This document shows positions 52,681-61,969 of a DNA stretch of 64,000 bases, in pieces (position 1 is the first letter of the stretch; the number at the start of each line of letters is the position of its first letter). The notes below the pieces were generated by a model, which was given only the letters and a program-made list of their open reading frames with translations, did no database searches and had not been told where the DNA came from. A program made the position numbers and the translations under genes. The DNA lies in contig JAQGJP010000104.1 in assembly GCA_028290545.1 (NCBI GenBank), positions 62,001-126,000 on the forward strand. Reading direction: 5' to 3'. This DNA is from Rhizobium sp. (lineage in GTDB: Bacteria; Pseudomonadota; Alphaproteobacteria; Rhizobiales; Rhizobiaceae).

Positions 52681-53423
52681 CGGCTGATATCCGGACACCG
52701 CTTCTTGCCGAACTTGATCGCTGGCAGGCGAATGGAAGAATTGCCTGTTTCTGGCTGAGAGACGATGACGCCGTCAAACCGACAGAGCCTCTCGACCGGC
52801 TGATGGACCTCACGCGCCGCTACGCGGTGCCCGCAACGCTTGCCGTCATCCCCGAGTGCACCGGACAAGAGTTGGCGAACTATCTCCAAGACAAGCCGAT
52901 GGCGAGTGTCGCCGTGCACGGCTGGTCGCACAAAAATCATGCCGGCGAAAATGAAAAGAAACAGGAGCTGGGTGCGCACAGGCCAATTGAAGATGTGATC
53001 GCCGAAATTGACGGTGGTTTCAAACATTTGCAGGCACTGTATCCGCAGCAATTCACTCCAGTCCTTGTCCCGCCGTGGAATCGTATCGCCGCACCGATGC
53101 TGGCGGAACTTCCCGGCCTTGGCTATCGGGCGCTATCGGTCTTCGGCCCGGAAAAAGCGGGGCCGCTGCCGGTGATCAATACGCATGTCGATCTGATGGA
53201 CTGGCATGGGACGCGGCGCGCCCGCGCGCATTCCGAACTGGCATCCGACATCGCCAGGCGTTTGCGCCAGATGTTCGAAACCGGCGGCACCATGGGCTTG
53301 CTCGCCCATCATCTTGTTCATGACGAGCAGGCGTGGGCCTTTCTCGATGCGCTTTTCGAAATCACCACGCAGCATCCGGCCTGCCGCTGGAAGTCGTTAC
53401 CGGATATGCTCGGTCAGCGGTAG
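52677..53423 (+). CDS. Polysaccharide deacetylase-family protein
   Basis: The 248-residue protein shows the fold of NodB-type deacetylases. The metal and base residues are in FWLRDDDAVKP (Asp pair) and VAVHGWSHKNHAG (His-x3-His). VLVPPWNRIAAPM corresponds to the third motif. No signal peptide is visible, so it acts in the cytoplasm or on a lipid-linked precursor. The start overlaps the GT stop (ATGA). Its last 27 bases overlap the convergent MBL gene. Confidence 0.85.
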   Translation: MTADIRTPLLAELDRWQANGRIACFWLRDDDAVKPTEPLDRLMDLTRRYAVPATLAVIPECTGQELANYLQDKPMASVAVHGWSHKNHAGENEKKQELGAHRPIEDVIAEIDGGFKHLQALYPQQFTPVLVPPWNRIAAPMLAELPGLGYRALSVFGPEKAGPLPVINTHVDLMDWHGTRRARAHSELASDIARRLRQMFETGGTMGLLAHHLVHDEQAWAFLDALFEITTQHPACRWKSLPDMLGQR

Positions 53424-54245
53424 GTCGTCAATGTCGAAAATCTGGCCTTCCCGGGCCGAAAATGCCCCGCTGAACTGATCGATCGCCAGGCGATCGATCG
53501 CCTCGATCTCCTTGTCGGTCCTGAGGGGAGAATGATGGATGAACGCTACTTTTCGGGCGCCCGCTTCCCTGGCAAGGCGGATGGCCTGCTGCCAGGAAGA
53601 ATGTCCGTAGCCGACCCTCAGGGGCATTTCCTCATCGGTGTAGGTCGTATCGTAGAGGAAGAGATCGACGCCCCGGATCAACGACAACACGGCAGGGTCG
53701 AGAATGCCAGGCTCATGTTCCGTATCGGTGATCAGGGCGACGGAACGTCCGGCCCATTCCACCCGATAGCCAATCGCACCACCTGGATGCGTGAGATTGC
53801 CGGTGCGTATCGTAACACCTGGAAATGGCTCGAGCACATCGTGAGCCTTGAAATCGCGGCAGTCGAGATTCGCCCGGCAGGCATTGATCTCGATTGGAAA
53901 CCAAGGTGGACGGATGAATTCGGTGATCATCTCCCGCGTCGTCATTTTGCCGGCGGTGTGGCCGGACCAGATTTCTACGGTGGAGCGGGGATCGAAGAGC
54001 GGCGCGAAATATGGCAAGCCGATGATGTGGTCGTAGTGGCAATGCGTGAAAAACAGGTTGAAGGCGGAGATGCCTTCCGCCAACAGCGCTTTTCCCGCTG
54101 GCAGGATGCCGGAGCCGGCATCGAACAACAGCCTGTGTTCTCCGCATTGCATTTCAATACAGATAGTGTTGCCCCCGAAATTTTGAAAGTCAGGGCCTGA
54201 CACTGGCAGACTGCCTCGAGCTCCCCAAACGCGCACTCGGAACAC
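53397..54245 (-). CDS. MBL-fold metallo-hydrolase
   Basis: The 282-residue enzyme opens with FRVRVWGARGSLPVSGPD and GGNTICIEM, typical of the MBL group that includes phosphodiesterases. The metal site is FTHCHYDHIIGLP, with further ligands in LTHPGG, TDTEHEPG and IHHSPLRTD. The substrate is unknown; a cyclic phosphodiester is possible. The start is uncertain: the GTG at 54245 gives the family's usual N-terminus, while the frame is open to 54380. It converges on the deacetylase, overlapping by 27 bases. Confidence 0.82.
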   Translation of the reverse strand: MFRVRVWGARGSLPVSGPDFQNFGGNTICIEMQCGEHRLLFDAGSGILPAGKALLAEGISAFNLFFTHCHYDHIIGLPYFAPLFDPRSTVEIWSGHTAGKMTTREMITEFIRPPWFPIEINACRANLDCRDFKAHDVLEPFPGVTIRTGNLTHPGGAIGYRVEWAGRSVALITDTEHEPGILDPAVLSLIRGVDLFLYDTTYTDEEMPLRVGYGHSSWQQAIRLAREAGARKVAFIHHSPLRTDKEIEAIDRLAIDQFSGAFSAREGQIFDIDDLPLTEHIR

Positions 54246-54481
54246 TGCTAATCTTCCATCTTGCTTGATGCAGGCCCGAGACGACCTCGGACCGCCGCAT
54301 CCTGAATCTTCTCGCAAACGAAATTCGCCACAGTCATCCGGAAGCCTTCCGATTTGCCGCAATTTCGCCATGTTACCCAAACCTCGACAGAGATGCGAGC
54401 GGGACTTGGCGTTCTTTTCAAATATCTTCAGCGCGGATTAATGCTATGACCGCTCGATTATCAAACGGACAACGCTGACTT

Positions 54482-56251
54482 ATGCAATCTTCGGGCCTGC
54501 CATCGATCGCTGTGATTGCAGACGCGCATTTTCATGATCCCTGCGGCAGTTATGACATTCCGGGCGTGGCGTGCGGCGAGCGGATCATGGCGTTGCGGCC
54601 ATTTGCCAACGTGGTGCGATCGACCAGGGTGTTCAACGAGAGCAGCGGGGCCTTGCGGCACGCTCTGGACGACATCAGTGCCCGCGGCATCCGCCATGTC
54701 GTGCTCCTGGGAGACTATTCGGACGACGGTCAGGCCGCGACGATCGAGAGCCTGCGGAACCTTCTGGACGAATATACCCGTCGCCACGGAATCAGGTTCA
54801 TCGCCACGCCGGGCAATCACGATATTTTCGGGCCATCCGGCCGTCACAGATCGAAACGCTTCCTCAACGACCGCGGCGGTCACGACTTGGTCACCAGCGA
54901 TCCCGCGCGTCCGCCGTCGCGCGATGACGATGCTGTCATCATCATCCCCGGCATGCGCTGCGCCGGGTATCCCGAGGGCGTGCGGGCACTGCCCGATGCC
55001 GGCTTCTTCCCGGCTCCGCACGACATCCATTGGGAAACCCCGTTTGGCCAGGAGGATGATCCGCAGTCACGGCTTTATCAGGTCCGTTCGCCGGATGGCC
55101 GTATCGTTCGTTCGCTGATGGATGCCTCCTATCTGGTCGAGGCGGTAGAAGGCATCTGGATGCTGATGATCGACGCAAATGTCTTCGTGCCCGTCGACGG
55201 GACATGCGGCACCGACGAGGATGCATTCGAAGATTCCACGGATGCCGGATGGAACGCGATGCTGATCCACAAGCGCTTTATCCTGGAATGGGCAAAGGAT
55301 GTCTCATTGCGGGCAAAGACGCTCGGCAAGACACTGCTGGCATTCTCCCACTATCCGGCGCTCGACCCGCTGGACAACACGCTGGATAGTGAACGCTCGG
55401 TGCTTGGCCAGACAAGTCTTTCGCGGCGGATACCGCATCCGGACCTAGGGATGGCATTGAAGGAAGCAGGTATCCGCATACATTTCAGCGGCCATCTTCA
55501 CGTCAACGACACCGCCCGCCTGCGAGACGGCGACGATTTTCTCGTCAACATCTCCGTGCCGTCGCTGGTGGCCTTCCCCTGCGCCTACAAAATTGCCAGC
55601 GTCGAAGCCGGCAATCTCCGCATCGATACCATCGGCATCGGCGACATGGCGCTGGATAAAGCGATAATGCGACAATACCGGCTGGAGGCTGCCACGTCGG
55701 GCATCGGCGTGGACAGCCTTCTCAGCGCGGTAAACTATGGCGCGTTCCTCTCCGAGCATCTCGGCCATCTCGTCGGCCGCCGCTTTTTACGCCGGGAATG
55801 GCCATGTGACCTCGCTCAGGCGGCAGGGGAACTCAATCTTGCCGATCTTGCGGTCCTGGCACGCACCCCGCAACATTTGCCTTTAACGGGCATTCATGCC
55901 TCCATTGCAGCAGCGCATGGGGATCAGGCTCGCATCGATCATCTTCTGGAATCCGCGGCGGAGCATGGGGTGGAATTTTCGACGCTATCTGCGATACCGG
56001 TCATGGTCTTCCTGGGGGACTGGTATCGGGTGCGGATGGGCAGCGATCTCGGACTTGATGCGATCGCTCCGGAAAGCCTGTCGGCCTATCGTTTCCTGTC
56101 GGCGCTTTATAGGGATTGCAACGTGAAAGTCGGTTCGGCACAGGCGGCTTTCCGCACGCTTTTCCAGATGTTTGAGTTATTCACATCCGGCCTGCCCTCG
56201 GAAAATTTCACGATCGACCTGAAAACCGGGGATATAACGGCAATTGATTAG
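54482..56251 (+). CDS. Metallophosphoesterase, class III PDE-like
   Basis: The 589-residue cytosolic protein has the full calcineurin-like motif set: ADAHFH (13-18), LLGDYSDDG (76-83), TPGNHDIFG (109-117), FSHYPAL and HFSGHLHVND. The fold resembles class III cyclic nucleotide phosphodiesterases such as CpdA, but with a C-terminal extension of about 220 residues without a recognised domain. It is a single plus-strand gene that converges on, and overlaps by four bases, the cyclic-nucleotide-binding gene. That neighbour makes cAMP or a related phosphodiester a plausible substrate (inference). No signal peptide is seen. Confidence 0.85.
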   Translation: MQSSGLPSIAVIADAHFHDPCGSYDIPGVACGERIMALRPFANVVRSTRVFNESSGALRHALDDISARGIRHVVLLGDYSDDGQAATIESLRNLLDEYTRRHGIRFIATPGNHDIFGPSGRHRSKRFLNDRGGHDLVTSDPARPPSRDDDAVIIIPGMRCAGYPEGVRALPDAGFFPAPHDIHWETPFGQEDDPQSRLYQVRSPDGRIVRSLMDASYLVEAVEGIWMLMIDANVFVPVDGTCGTDEDAFEDSTDAGWNAMLIHKRFILEWAKDVSLRAKTLGKTLLAFSHYPALDPLDNTLDSERSVLGQTSLSRRIPHPDLGMALKEAGIRIHFSGHLHVNDTARLRDGDDFLVNISVPSLVAFPCAYKIASVEAGNLRIDTIGIGDMALDKAIMRQYRLEAATSGIGVDSLLSAVNYGAFLSEHLGHLVGRRFLRREWPCDLAQAAGELNLADLAVLARTPQHLPLTGIHASIAAAHGDQARIDHLLESAAEHGVEFSTLSAIPVMVFLGDWYRVRMGSDLGLDAIAPESLSAYRFLSALYRDCNVKVGSAQAAFRTLFQMFELFTSGLPSENFTIDLKTGDITAID

Positions 56252-56718
56252 TTGGACTCAACTGACCTCTCGGCCTTGCCTCGCGCTTCGGTCAGTTCCG
56301 TTGTCGTCCGGCCGAGGCGGTCGGCGAGAACGCGGACGATTTCGATCGTCACTTCCGGATAGTCGGCCAGCAGTTTCAGGAAATCTTCCTTGCGAATGCG
56401 CAGCGCCTCGATCGGCGTCGTCGCTTTCACGGTTGCTGTACGGGCAACATTGCAGAGAATGGCGATCTCGCCGACAATTGAGTTATTGTCCAGTTCCGCG
56501 ACCTTTATTTGGCCGTGGGGAGAGTCCGTCAGGATATCGGCCTTGCCAGCCAGAATAACATAGGCCGCATCACCCGGATCACCCTGATGAAACAACGTTT
56601 CGCCGGTCCGGTAACTTACCCGATCAGACGTGAATGCGAGAAGTTTCAGTTTCGCCGGGGCGACCCTGGAGAACAACGGAACCTGCCGCAATGTCTGCAC
56701 TTCGTCCTGTAGCATCAT
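56248..56718 (-). CDS. Cyclic-nucleotide-binding domain protein
   Basis: The 156-residue protein is one CNB domain without a DNA-binding part. The phosphate-binding cassette region reads NNSIVGEIAILCNVARTATVKA, with the Gly-Glu and Arg seen in functional sites. The preceding GETLFHQGDPGDAAYVILAGKADIL is a typical beta-roll. The C-terminal helix EVTIEIVRVLADRLGRT is CRP-like. It follows the degenerate ABC gene by 51 bases on the same strand. Start codons at 56718 and 56715 (ATG) and TTG at 56730 are all possible. Confidence 0.88.
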   Translation of the reverse strand: MMLQDEVQTLRQVPLFSRVAPAKLKLLAFTSDRVSYRTGETLFHQGDPGDAAYVILAGKADILTDSPHGQIKVAELDNNSIVGEIAILCNVARTATVKATTPIEALRIRKEDFLKLLADYPEVTIEIVRVLADRLGRTTTELTEARGKAERSVESN

Positions 56719-56769
56719 GACCTTGTCCAAACCCTATCAGTCATCGATAGTATCACACTCTGGTATGTT

Positions 56770-59481
56770 CTATGACATAAGTTCCTTAAAAATACCGTTA
56801 TTCTCGATAAGCGCCGCGTGGGTACCGTCTTCCACAAGCTTGCCTTTGTCGAAGACGATGACTCGGTCGAAGAGTTCCGATAGCAACGTGTTGGAGAGAA
56901 CCCAGAGAATCGACGCGGTACCAGCATTTTTCCGCAGCAAATCCAGCACGTTGCGCAGGATCTGGTCTTGGACGCGAAGATCCAGGCTGGGCAGTGGCCG
57001 ATTGAAGATATAGTAGGAAGACCGGCGCACGATCGCCCGGGCCAGATTGAGTTTCTGGCGCTGCACCGAGGTAAGGCGCCGCCCGCCCGCCCCGACGTTG
57101 AAATCCATCCCGATGGCCAGCACGCTGTCGTAGAGCCCAAGATCATTCAACAACTTGCGGACGATGGAGCGGATACGCTCGGACCCGTCCAGATGTTTGT
57201 GGCTGATCCTGCCGAGCAGTACGTTGTCGAGCAGGGTCGCGGAGGCCATGTACTTTTCGGGGTCGTAGCGCTCGATCGCATCCGCCAGATCCTTCGGCAG
57301 TCCGTCGTGGAAATCCCGCCTGACCTCGACGATCTTCGCCATCAGTTCGTCCGTCAAAAGGCCAAAGCGATGTCGCGGCTCGATATACAGGAAACTGAGC
57401 CGGATGATCTTGGCCTGATCTTCAGGCGCAACGTCTTCGAAACGCCGGCCCTTCAGCTTTTGCAGCAGAACCTGATATTGTGGCAGGTCGTCCGCCGTCA
57501 TGAATGTCAGCTGCTGGAAAAACGGATGATCCGGGGGAAGATCACTGAACAGGTCGACCGCATTTGCGGCGATCTCAAGTCCCATCTCGTACATGATGCG
57601 GTCAAGCCCGGTGCGGGTAACGACCGAAAGAAAATATTTGTTGCTGGCAATCGCCCGCCCCATCAGTTGCGGGCCGGTGGCCGTTCCGAACAGCAGGTTC
57701 TCGCCGACGGTCGCCTCGGTGTTATAGGCGCCCGGTTCGAACGACACGACAAGGCTGCTCAGATCCTCCTGTTCCAACTCCGTTCGCAAGGCATGGCGCA
57801 TGTCGACGATCCGCGCCACAAGATCTTCATGGTCGGCCGGATTGACGATCGAGCGCATGGCGAGATCAAGGATGTCTTTCGAAAGAAGGACGGCGTCGAG
57901 AGCAGACGCCACCGAGACGGAGAGATCCCCAGGGCCCGAGGCGCCCGCAGCCTTATAGTCCAACCAGTCGCTATTGACGTCATAGTCCGGATTGCCAGCA
58001 AGACGAGCCTCACTCACTGCCCATTTCCGCTGCCTTTCACCAGCCTCGTCATAGGCGACCTCGGTCAGAGGGGCGTGTTTCAGGCCGTACAGCAGGTTAT
58101 CGCGCAATGTCCCTTGAAACAGATAGCTCTCGGACGATGCGTAGGTCAGTTGGCGGCCCGTGATCGATTCCGGCAACCCCATCAGATCGTCGTTGCCCAA
58201 AACGATCTTGCCGCTCTCGGGCCAGATCACGCGCGCGAAGGACTCTGCAAGCGCTTCGCCGCCGGAAGCCGCCGTGCCGACGATCGCCACCGTTTCCCCG
58301 GGCTGAATCTGCATGGACACGCCCGTCAGCAAACGGGCGCCGCTGTCGTCCACCAGGGACAGATTGATGGCTCCAAGCGGGCTTTCGCGAAGCTCGGCCG
58401 GCTCGGTCGCGACCGCCTGGATTTTCGGTTCGATCATGCCGTCGATGCTGAACTGCTCAACGACCTGCACATATTTGACCTGCACGTCCTGGCGCATCTG
58501 GTCCCAGTCGATCAGTTCCTTGAGCGGTCCCGGGAGATCCTTGTAAGCGCCCAGAACAGCGACGAGCTGACCGATATCGAGCTGACCATTCAGGGCAAGA
58601 TAGCCGCCGATGCAATAGAACAGGAAGGGCGTCACCGAGGCGAGAAAGTTATTGATGAATTTGACCAGGAACTTCCACTGATAGAGATCATAGCGGATCC
58701 TGAAAATTCGGCCGAGCCGGGCGGATATATCAGCTCTTTCGTAGTTTGACGTGTCGTAGGCGCGGATGGTGCCGATGCCGTCGAAAATTTCGCTGACCCG
58801 TCCCGACAATTCGCGTGCCGTCAACTGGCGCTGGCGCCCGAGAACGAGCAGCCGTCTGCGCATCCTGGGGATGATGAACCCCTGGACACCAACCATTGCC
58901 GCAGCGGTCACGCCGAGCCAGACATTCTGTATGATGATGAAGAACAGAGCCGTCAATGCCTGGCCGCCCAGCAAGGCCGGCTGGACGAAGGCATCCCCGG
59001 TGAAGCCACCAAGCGGCTCGACCTCGTCCTTGACCATGCTGGCGACTTCGGCGCCCTTCACCCGCTTGAATTGGCTGGGTGGAAATCGAAGGATCCGGTC
59101 GACGAGTTCGAAACGGATGCGCCGCAGCAGCCGCTCGCCAAGACGACCCTTGAAGGTGTTAATATAAAATTTGAACAGACCGTTGATGACGACCAGAAGC
59201 AAAAATATCAGACTGAGCGCAAATAGCATCGACGTTCGGTCGAGATCCACACCCGGAAACAGCACGACATGGCCCAACCATGGAAGATCGAACGCGATGT
59301 GCATGAAAGTCTGGGTGGCGCCGTTCTCAAATCCCTTGCCTTGTATCGGCCCATTGACAATCTGTTTGGGCAGATCGAATGACAGAAAATAAGGAACCAT
59401 GGAAACGGCCACGACCAGCAAAATCCACAATTGCTGACTGCGTGTGTGTTGCCAGATGTAGCGCGAAAGACGATTTTCCAT
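56770..59481 (-). CDS. ABC transmembrane protein with degenerate ATPase motifs
   Basis: The 903-residue protein has an exporter-type six-helix domain (about 1-330) and a nucleotide-binding domain broken by a 300-residue insert. All key ATPase motifs are altered: Walker A is GTAASGGE (about 402-409) without Lys; the signature is LTSVQ (803-807) for LSGGQ; Walker B is IFNRP (826-830) where DE is expected; and the switch His is Asn (SN, 864). The insert contains three copies of a T(L/V)x(D/E)NxL(x)G element (LRDNLLYG, VGENLLFG, LLDNVLLG). It is probably not an active pump but a membrane sensor or scaffold. The ATG at 59481 follows AAAGG. Confidence 0.85.
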   Translation of the reverse strand: MENRLSRYIWQHTRSQQLWILLVVAVSMVPYFLSFDLPKQIVNGPIQGKGFENGATQTFMHIAFDLPWLGHVVLFPGVDLDRTSMLFALSLIFLLLVVINGLFKFYINTFKGRLGERLLRRIRFELVDRILRFPPSQFKRVKGAEVASMVKDEVEPLGGFTGDAFVQPALLGGQALTALFFIIIQNVWLGVTAAAMVGVQGFIIPRMRRRLLVLGRQRQLTARELSGRVSEIFDGIGTIRAYDTSNYERADISARLGRIFRIRYDLYQWKFLVKFINNFLASVTPFLFYCIGGYLALNGQLDIGQLVAVLGAYKDLPGPLKELIDWDQMRQDVQVKYVQVVEQFSIDGMIEPKIQAVATEPAELRESPLGAINLSLVDDSGARLLTGVSMQIQPGETVAIVGTAASGGEALAESFARVIWPESGKIVLGNDDLMGLPESITGRQLTYASSESYLFQGTLRDNLLYGLKHAPLTEVAYDEAGERQRKWAVSEARLAGNPDYDVNSDWLDYKAAGASGPGDLSVSVASALDAVLLSKDILDLAMRSIVNPADHEDLVARIVDMRHALRTELEQEDLSSLVVSFEPGAYNTEATVGENLLFGTATGPQLMGRAIASNKYFLSVVTRTGLDRIMYEMGLEIAANAVDLFSDLPPDHPFFQQLTFMTADDLPQYQVLLQKLKGRRFEDVAPEDQAKIIRLSFLYIEPRHRFGLLTDELMAKIVEVRRDFHDGLPKDLADAIERYDPEKYMASATLLDNVLLGRISHKHLDGSERIRSIVRKLLNDLGLYDSVLAIGMDFNVGAGGRRLTSVQRQKLNLARAIVRRSSYYIFNRPLPSLDLRVQDQILRNVLDLLRKNAGTASILWVLSNTLLSELFDRVIVFDKGKLVEDGTHAALIENNGIFKELMS

Positions 59482-59490
59482 CAAAGACCT

Positions 59491-60078
59491 TTATGATGCC
59501 GCGACCGGGTCGATGACATAGAGGCGCCGTTCCGCATAGGGCGTATCGGCGATTTCCGGGTCATGAAGGCTGATATCGACCGTCGTCCGAACCTTCACAG
59601 ACGGACGGCTGATGATATGGGGAACCTGCGACGTTGCCCGCTCAAGGGCCGGCGGGTATTCGATCACCACAACTTTCGCGTTATCGATCAGTGAGAACAG
59701 CAGCTCTCCCAGCGGATCGTGCATGCCGAACGGCTTGAGCGAATAGCCGAGCAGCACGAGTCCGTAGCTCCCGGGCGCATAATCATAGTCGACTTCCTGG
59801 AATTTCTTTGGAATATGGCGAATACGGCAGGGTTGCCCGTTCAGTGTCTCCGCCTCATAGGCCGTGGTTTTCGGATCGACGGAGGTGACGGAAACGGGGT
59901 GGTGTGTGAGGTAATCGGTAACGGGTCTTATGTGACCGCCGATTTCCAGAACATGAGGGCATTCACGCAGAAAATGAGCGGCAAAGACTTGACGAAGCGA
60001 AGCACCAACACCGGCCAGATGGGGCAAATCTTTCCCGGCAGGAAGTGTGGATACCGCGTTCGTTGAATTGACTTGCAT
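59491..60078 (-). CDS. Rossmann-fold methyltransferase-like protein
   Basis: The 195-residue protein begins MQVNSTNAVSTLPAGKD and has a Rossmann start HVLEIGGHIRPVTDYL, then TSVDPKTTAY for the acidic ribose-binding residue, and YGLVLLGYSLKPFG. It is probably an SAM-dependent methyltransferase or a relative without activity; no substrate is visible. AGGAG eight bases upstream fixes the start. The stop is ten bases before the ABC gene, whose ribosome site overlaps it, so methyltransferase, ABC protein and CNB protein form one operon. A plus-strand methyltransferase-like gene is divergent. Confidence 0.75.
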   Translation of the reverse strand: MQVNSTNAVSTLPAGKDLPHLAGVGASLRQVFAAHFLRECPHVLEIGGHIRPVTDYLTHHPVSVTSVDPKTTAYEAETLNGQPCRIRHIPKKFQEVDYDYAPGSYGLVLLGYSLKPFGMHDPLGELLFSLIDNAKVVVIEYPPALERATSQVPHIISRPSVKVRTTVDISLHDPEIADTPYAERRLYVIDPVAAS

Positions 60079-60116
60079 AACTTGCACTCCTGAAAAGACC
60101 AGCATACAACACGCCG

Positions 60117-60794
60117 ATGACGAAGACCATGCAGACCGAGACCGCAACCACAACTGATTGGCACGATAGCGCATTCGACGTAATGCGTGGCGTTGCCGCC
60201 TATACCGCCAGCCCGCTGATGCGCGGCCTGACCCAGGTGATTGCACGACACCCGCAAGCCGACGTGGCGATTGCCTTCAATCACAAGCAGGTCGGCTGCA
60301 AGATGTGGGCCCGACAATCGCTTTTTGAAACCGTCGGCGGAAAGTTCAAGCGCATCGTCGTTCTCGGCGGATGGTATGGCGTGCTCGCTGCGATGTTTTT
60401 CGACGACTCACGCTTCGAAATTCAGGCTATCGACAGCTACGACATCAATCCTGCCGTCGGCGCTGTCGCCGAAACACTGAATGGCGTCTGGCAGGGCCGA
60501 TTTCGTGCGCTCACCGCCGATATGTACACGCTTCCCTATCACACGCTTGAAGCCGATCTGGTGATCAATACCAGCTGCGAACATATCGCAGACCTGCCCG
60601 CCTGGCTTTCATTGCTGCCGCGCGGAACCCGCGTGCTGCTGCAATCGAACGACTACTTCAGCGAGCCGACCCACGTCAATTGCGTACCCTCGCTCGAGGC
60701 GTTCGCCGAACAGGCAAGACTGGGCACAGTCGAATTTTCCGGCTCCCTGCCGATGAAAAAATACACCCGCTTCATGCTGATCGGAACAGTGTAG
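60117..60794 (+). CDS. Class I methyltransferase-like protein
   Basis: The 225-residue protein has a Rossmann fold with RIVVLGGWYGVLAAMFF, IQAIDSYDINPAV and DLVINTSCEHIADLP, which are the SAM-binding loops of class I enzymes. No substrate residues are identifiable. The start at 60117 has no good ribosome site; an ATG at 60129 is possible. It is divergent from the methyltransferase-like gene at 60078, and shares 38 bases of upstream region with it. Both may be regulated together. Confidence 0.78.
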   Translation: MTKTMQTETATTTDWHDSAFDVMRGVAAYTASPLMRGLTQVIARHPQADVAIAFNHKQVGCKMWARQSLFETVGGKFKRIVVLGGWYGVLAAMFFDDSRFEIQAIDSYDINPAVGAVAETLNGVWQGRFRALTADMYTLPYHTLEADLVINTSCEHIADLPAWLSLLPRGTRVLLQSNDYFSEPTHVNCVPSLEAFAEQARLGTVEFSGSLPMKKYTRFMLIGTV

Positions 60795-60810
60795 AGCCTT
60801 TCCCCCAAGC

Positions 60811-60834
60811 CGGCCGCTCCTCAGCGAGCGGCCG
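60811..60834. terminator. Hairpin between convergent genes
   Basis: CGGCCGCTC pairs with GAGCGGCCG (9 bp) around a six-base loop, overlapping the last codons of the minus-strand glycosyltransferase. No T-run. Confidence 0.45.
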
Positions 60835-61969
60835 AGAGATTGTGCAAGATTTCCGCGGTGCGGTTGGCGCCATCAAGGTCGAGCTTGTGTTCGGCCGGTG
60901 TTCCCGACGCCAGCGCCCTCTCAATGGCGACGATCATAGTGCCTGCCGAAAGCGCCGCCTGGCTGAGGACGAATGCCCGGCCCAATTTCTCCAGTCGCTC
61001 CGCCCTTGCTGCCTGTTCGGTCTCGCCGCCGGCGGTGAACGGCATCAGCAGACAACGGCAACCGGCGCGCAGGATATCGCCAACGGTGTTGTATCCCGCC
61101 TGCGAAACCGACAGGCGCGCTCCGGCCAGCAGGCTGGCGAAATCCTGCCGAAAGCGGAACAGCTTGACATGAGCCGGAGCATCGGCGGCGATAGCATCGA
61201 AATCCGCCTGCGGCAGGTTCGGGCCGGTGATCATGCACCATGACAAATCCGCCGGAAGGCGCTTGGCGGACTCGACCGCTGCGCGGATGACATCGACGCC
61301 GACCGCTCCGCCGCCTGCTGAAACCACGATATCGAAATTCTCCGTTGGCGGCGGAGGCGGAGGCGCCGCAACCAGGCCCGTATAGATCACCTTGTCGGCA
61401 ATCGCCTCGTGAAGCGGAAAACTGTCCTCGATACGTGCAAAATTCGGATCGCCATGAACGAGCACGCGGTCGAAATATTGCTTCACATACCCGACCGTTT
61501 CTTCGTCCTGGCTGGGCTTGGCGCGTTCCTGCAGGAGATCCCGCAACGACGCCACCACCAGCGGCTTCGGCCTGGCGGCGATGACTTCATCCAGAAACGG
61601 CAGCAGTTCGAAGCGAACCTGACGGCGTCCGAAAGGGAAGGCCTCGGTCATCACGATATCCGGCCTGATATCGCGGAAGGCCGCAATCAGCATGTCACGG
61701 CGGATGGCCTTGAAATCATCGTCGATCAGATTGCCCGTGGCATCCACGAGCCCCTTGAACCCCGCATCTCCGGCGGCGATCGCCGGCAGCGTGATGTTCC
61801 TGACCTCCGGCCCCGGGAAGCCGGGAACCGGCCTGCCTCCCGTCACCATGGTGACATCGAAACCTTTGGCGACCAACGCTTTTCCTATCCGGCTTGCGCG
61901 GGCCAGATGGCCGATGCCAAGAAGATGCTGGACATAGAAGAACACGCGTTTTTTGGTGGTGACGTCCAT
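60821..61969 (-). CDS. Glycosyltransferase, MurG/GT28-like
   Basis: The 382-residue protein begins MDVTTKKRVFFYVQHLLGIGHLARA and has GT-B fold loops VTGGRPVPGFPG and the C-terminal SAGGGAVGVD plus LSVSQAGYNTVGDILRAGCRCLLMPF, as in MurG-like and rhamnosyl/galacturonosyl transferases. The sugar is unknown. The start at 61969 overlaps the stop of the upstream glycosyltransferase (TAATG); 61987 is an alternative. It is the last of three codirectional glycosyltransferases. Confidence 0.85.
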   Translation of the reverse strand: MDVTTKKRVFFYVQHLLGIGHLARASRIGKALVAKGFDVTMVTGGRPVPGFPGPEVRNITLPAIAAGDAGFKGLVDATGNLIDDDFKAIRRDMLIAAFRDIRPDIVMTEAFPFGRRQVRFELLPFLDEVIAARPKPLVVASLRDLLQERAKPSQDEETVGYVKQYFDRVLVHGDPNFARIEDSFPLHEAIADKVIYTGLVAAPPPPPPTENFDIVVSAGGGAVGVDVIRAAVESAKRLPADLSWCMITGPNLPQADFDAIAADAPAHVKLFRFRQDFASLLAGARLSVSQAGYNTVGDILRAGCRCLLMPFTAGGETEQAARAERLEKLGRAFVLSQAALSAGTMIVAIERALASGTPAEHKLDLDGANRTAEILHNLSAAR

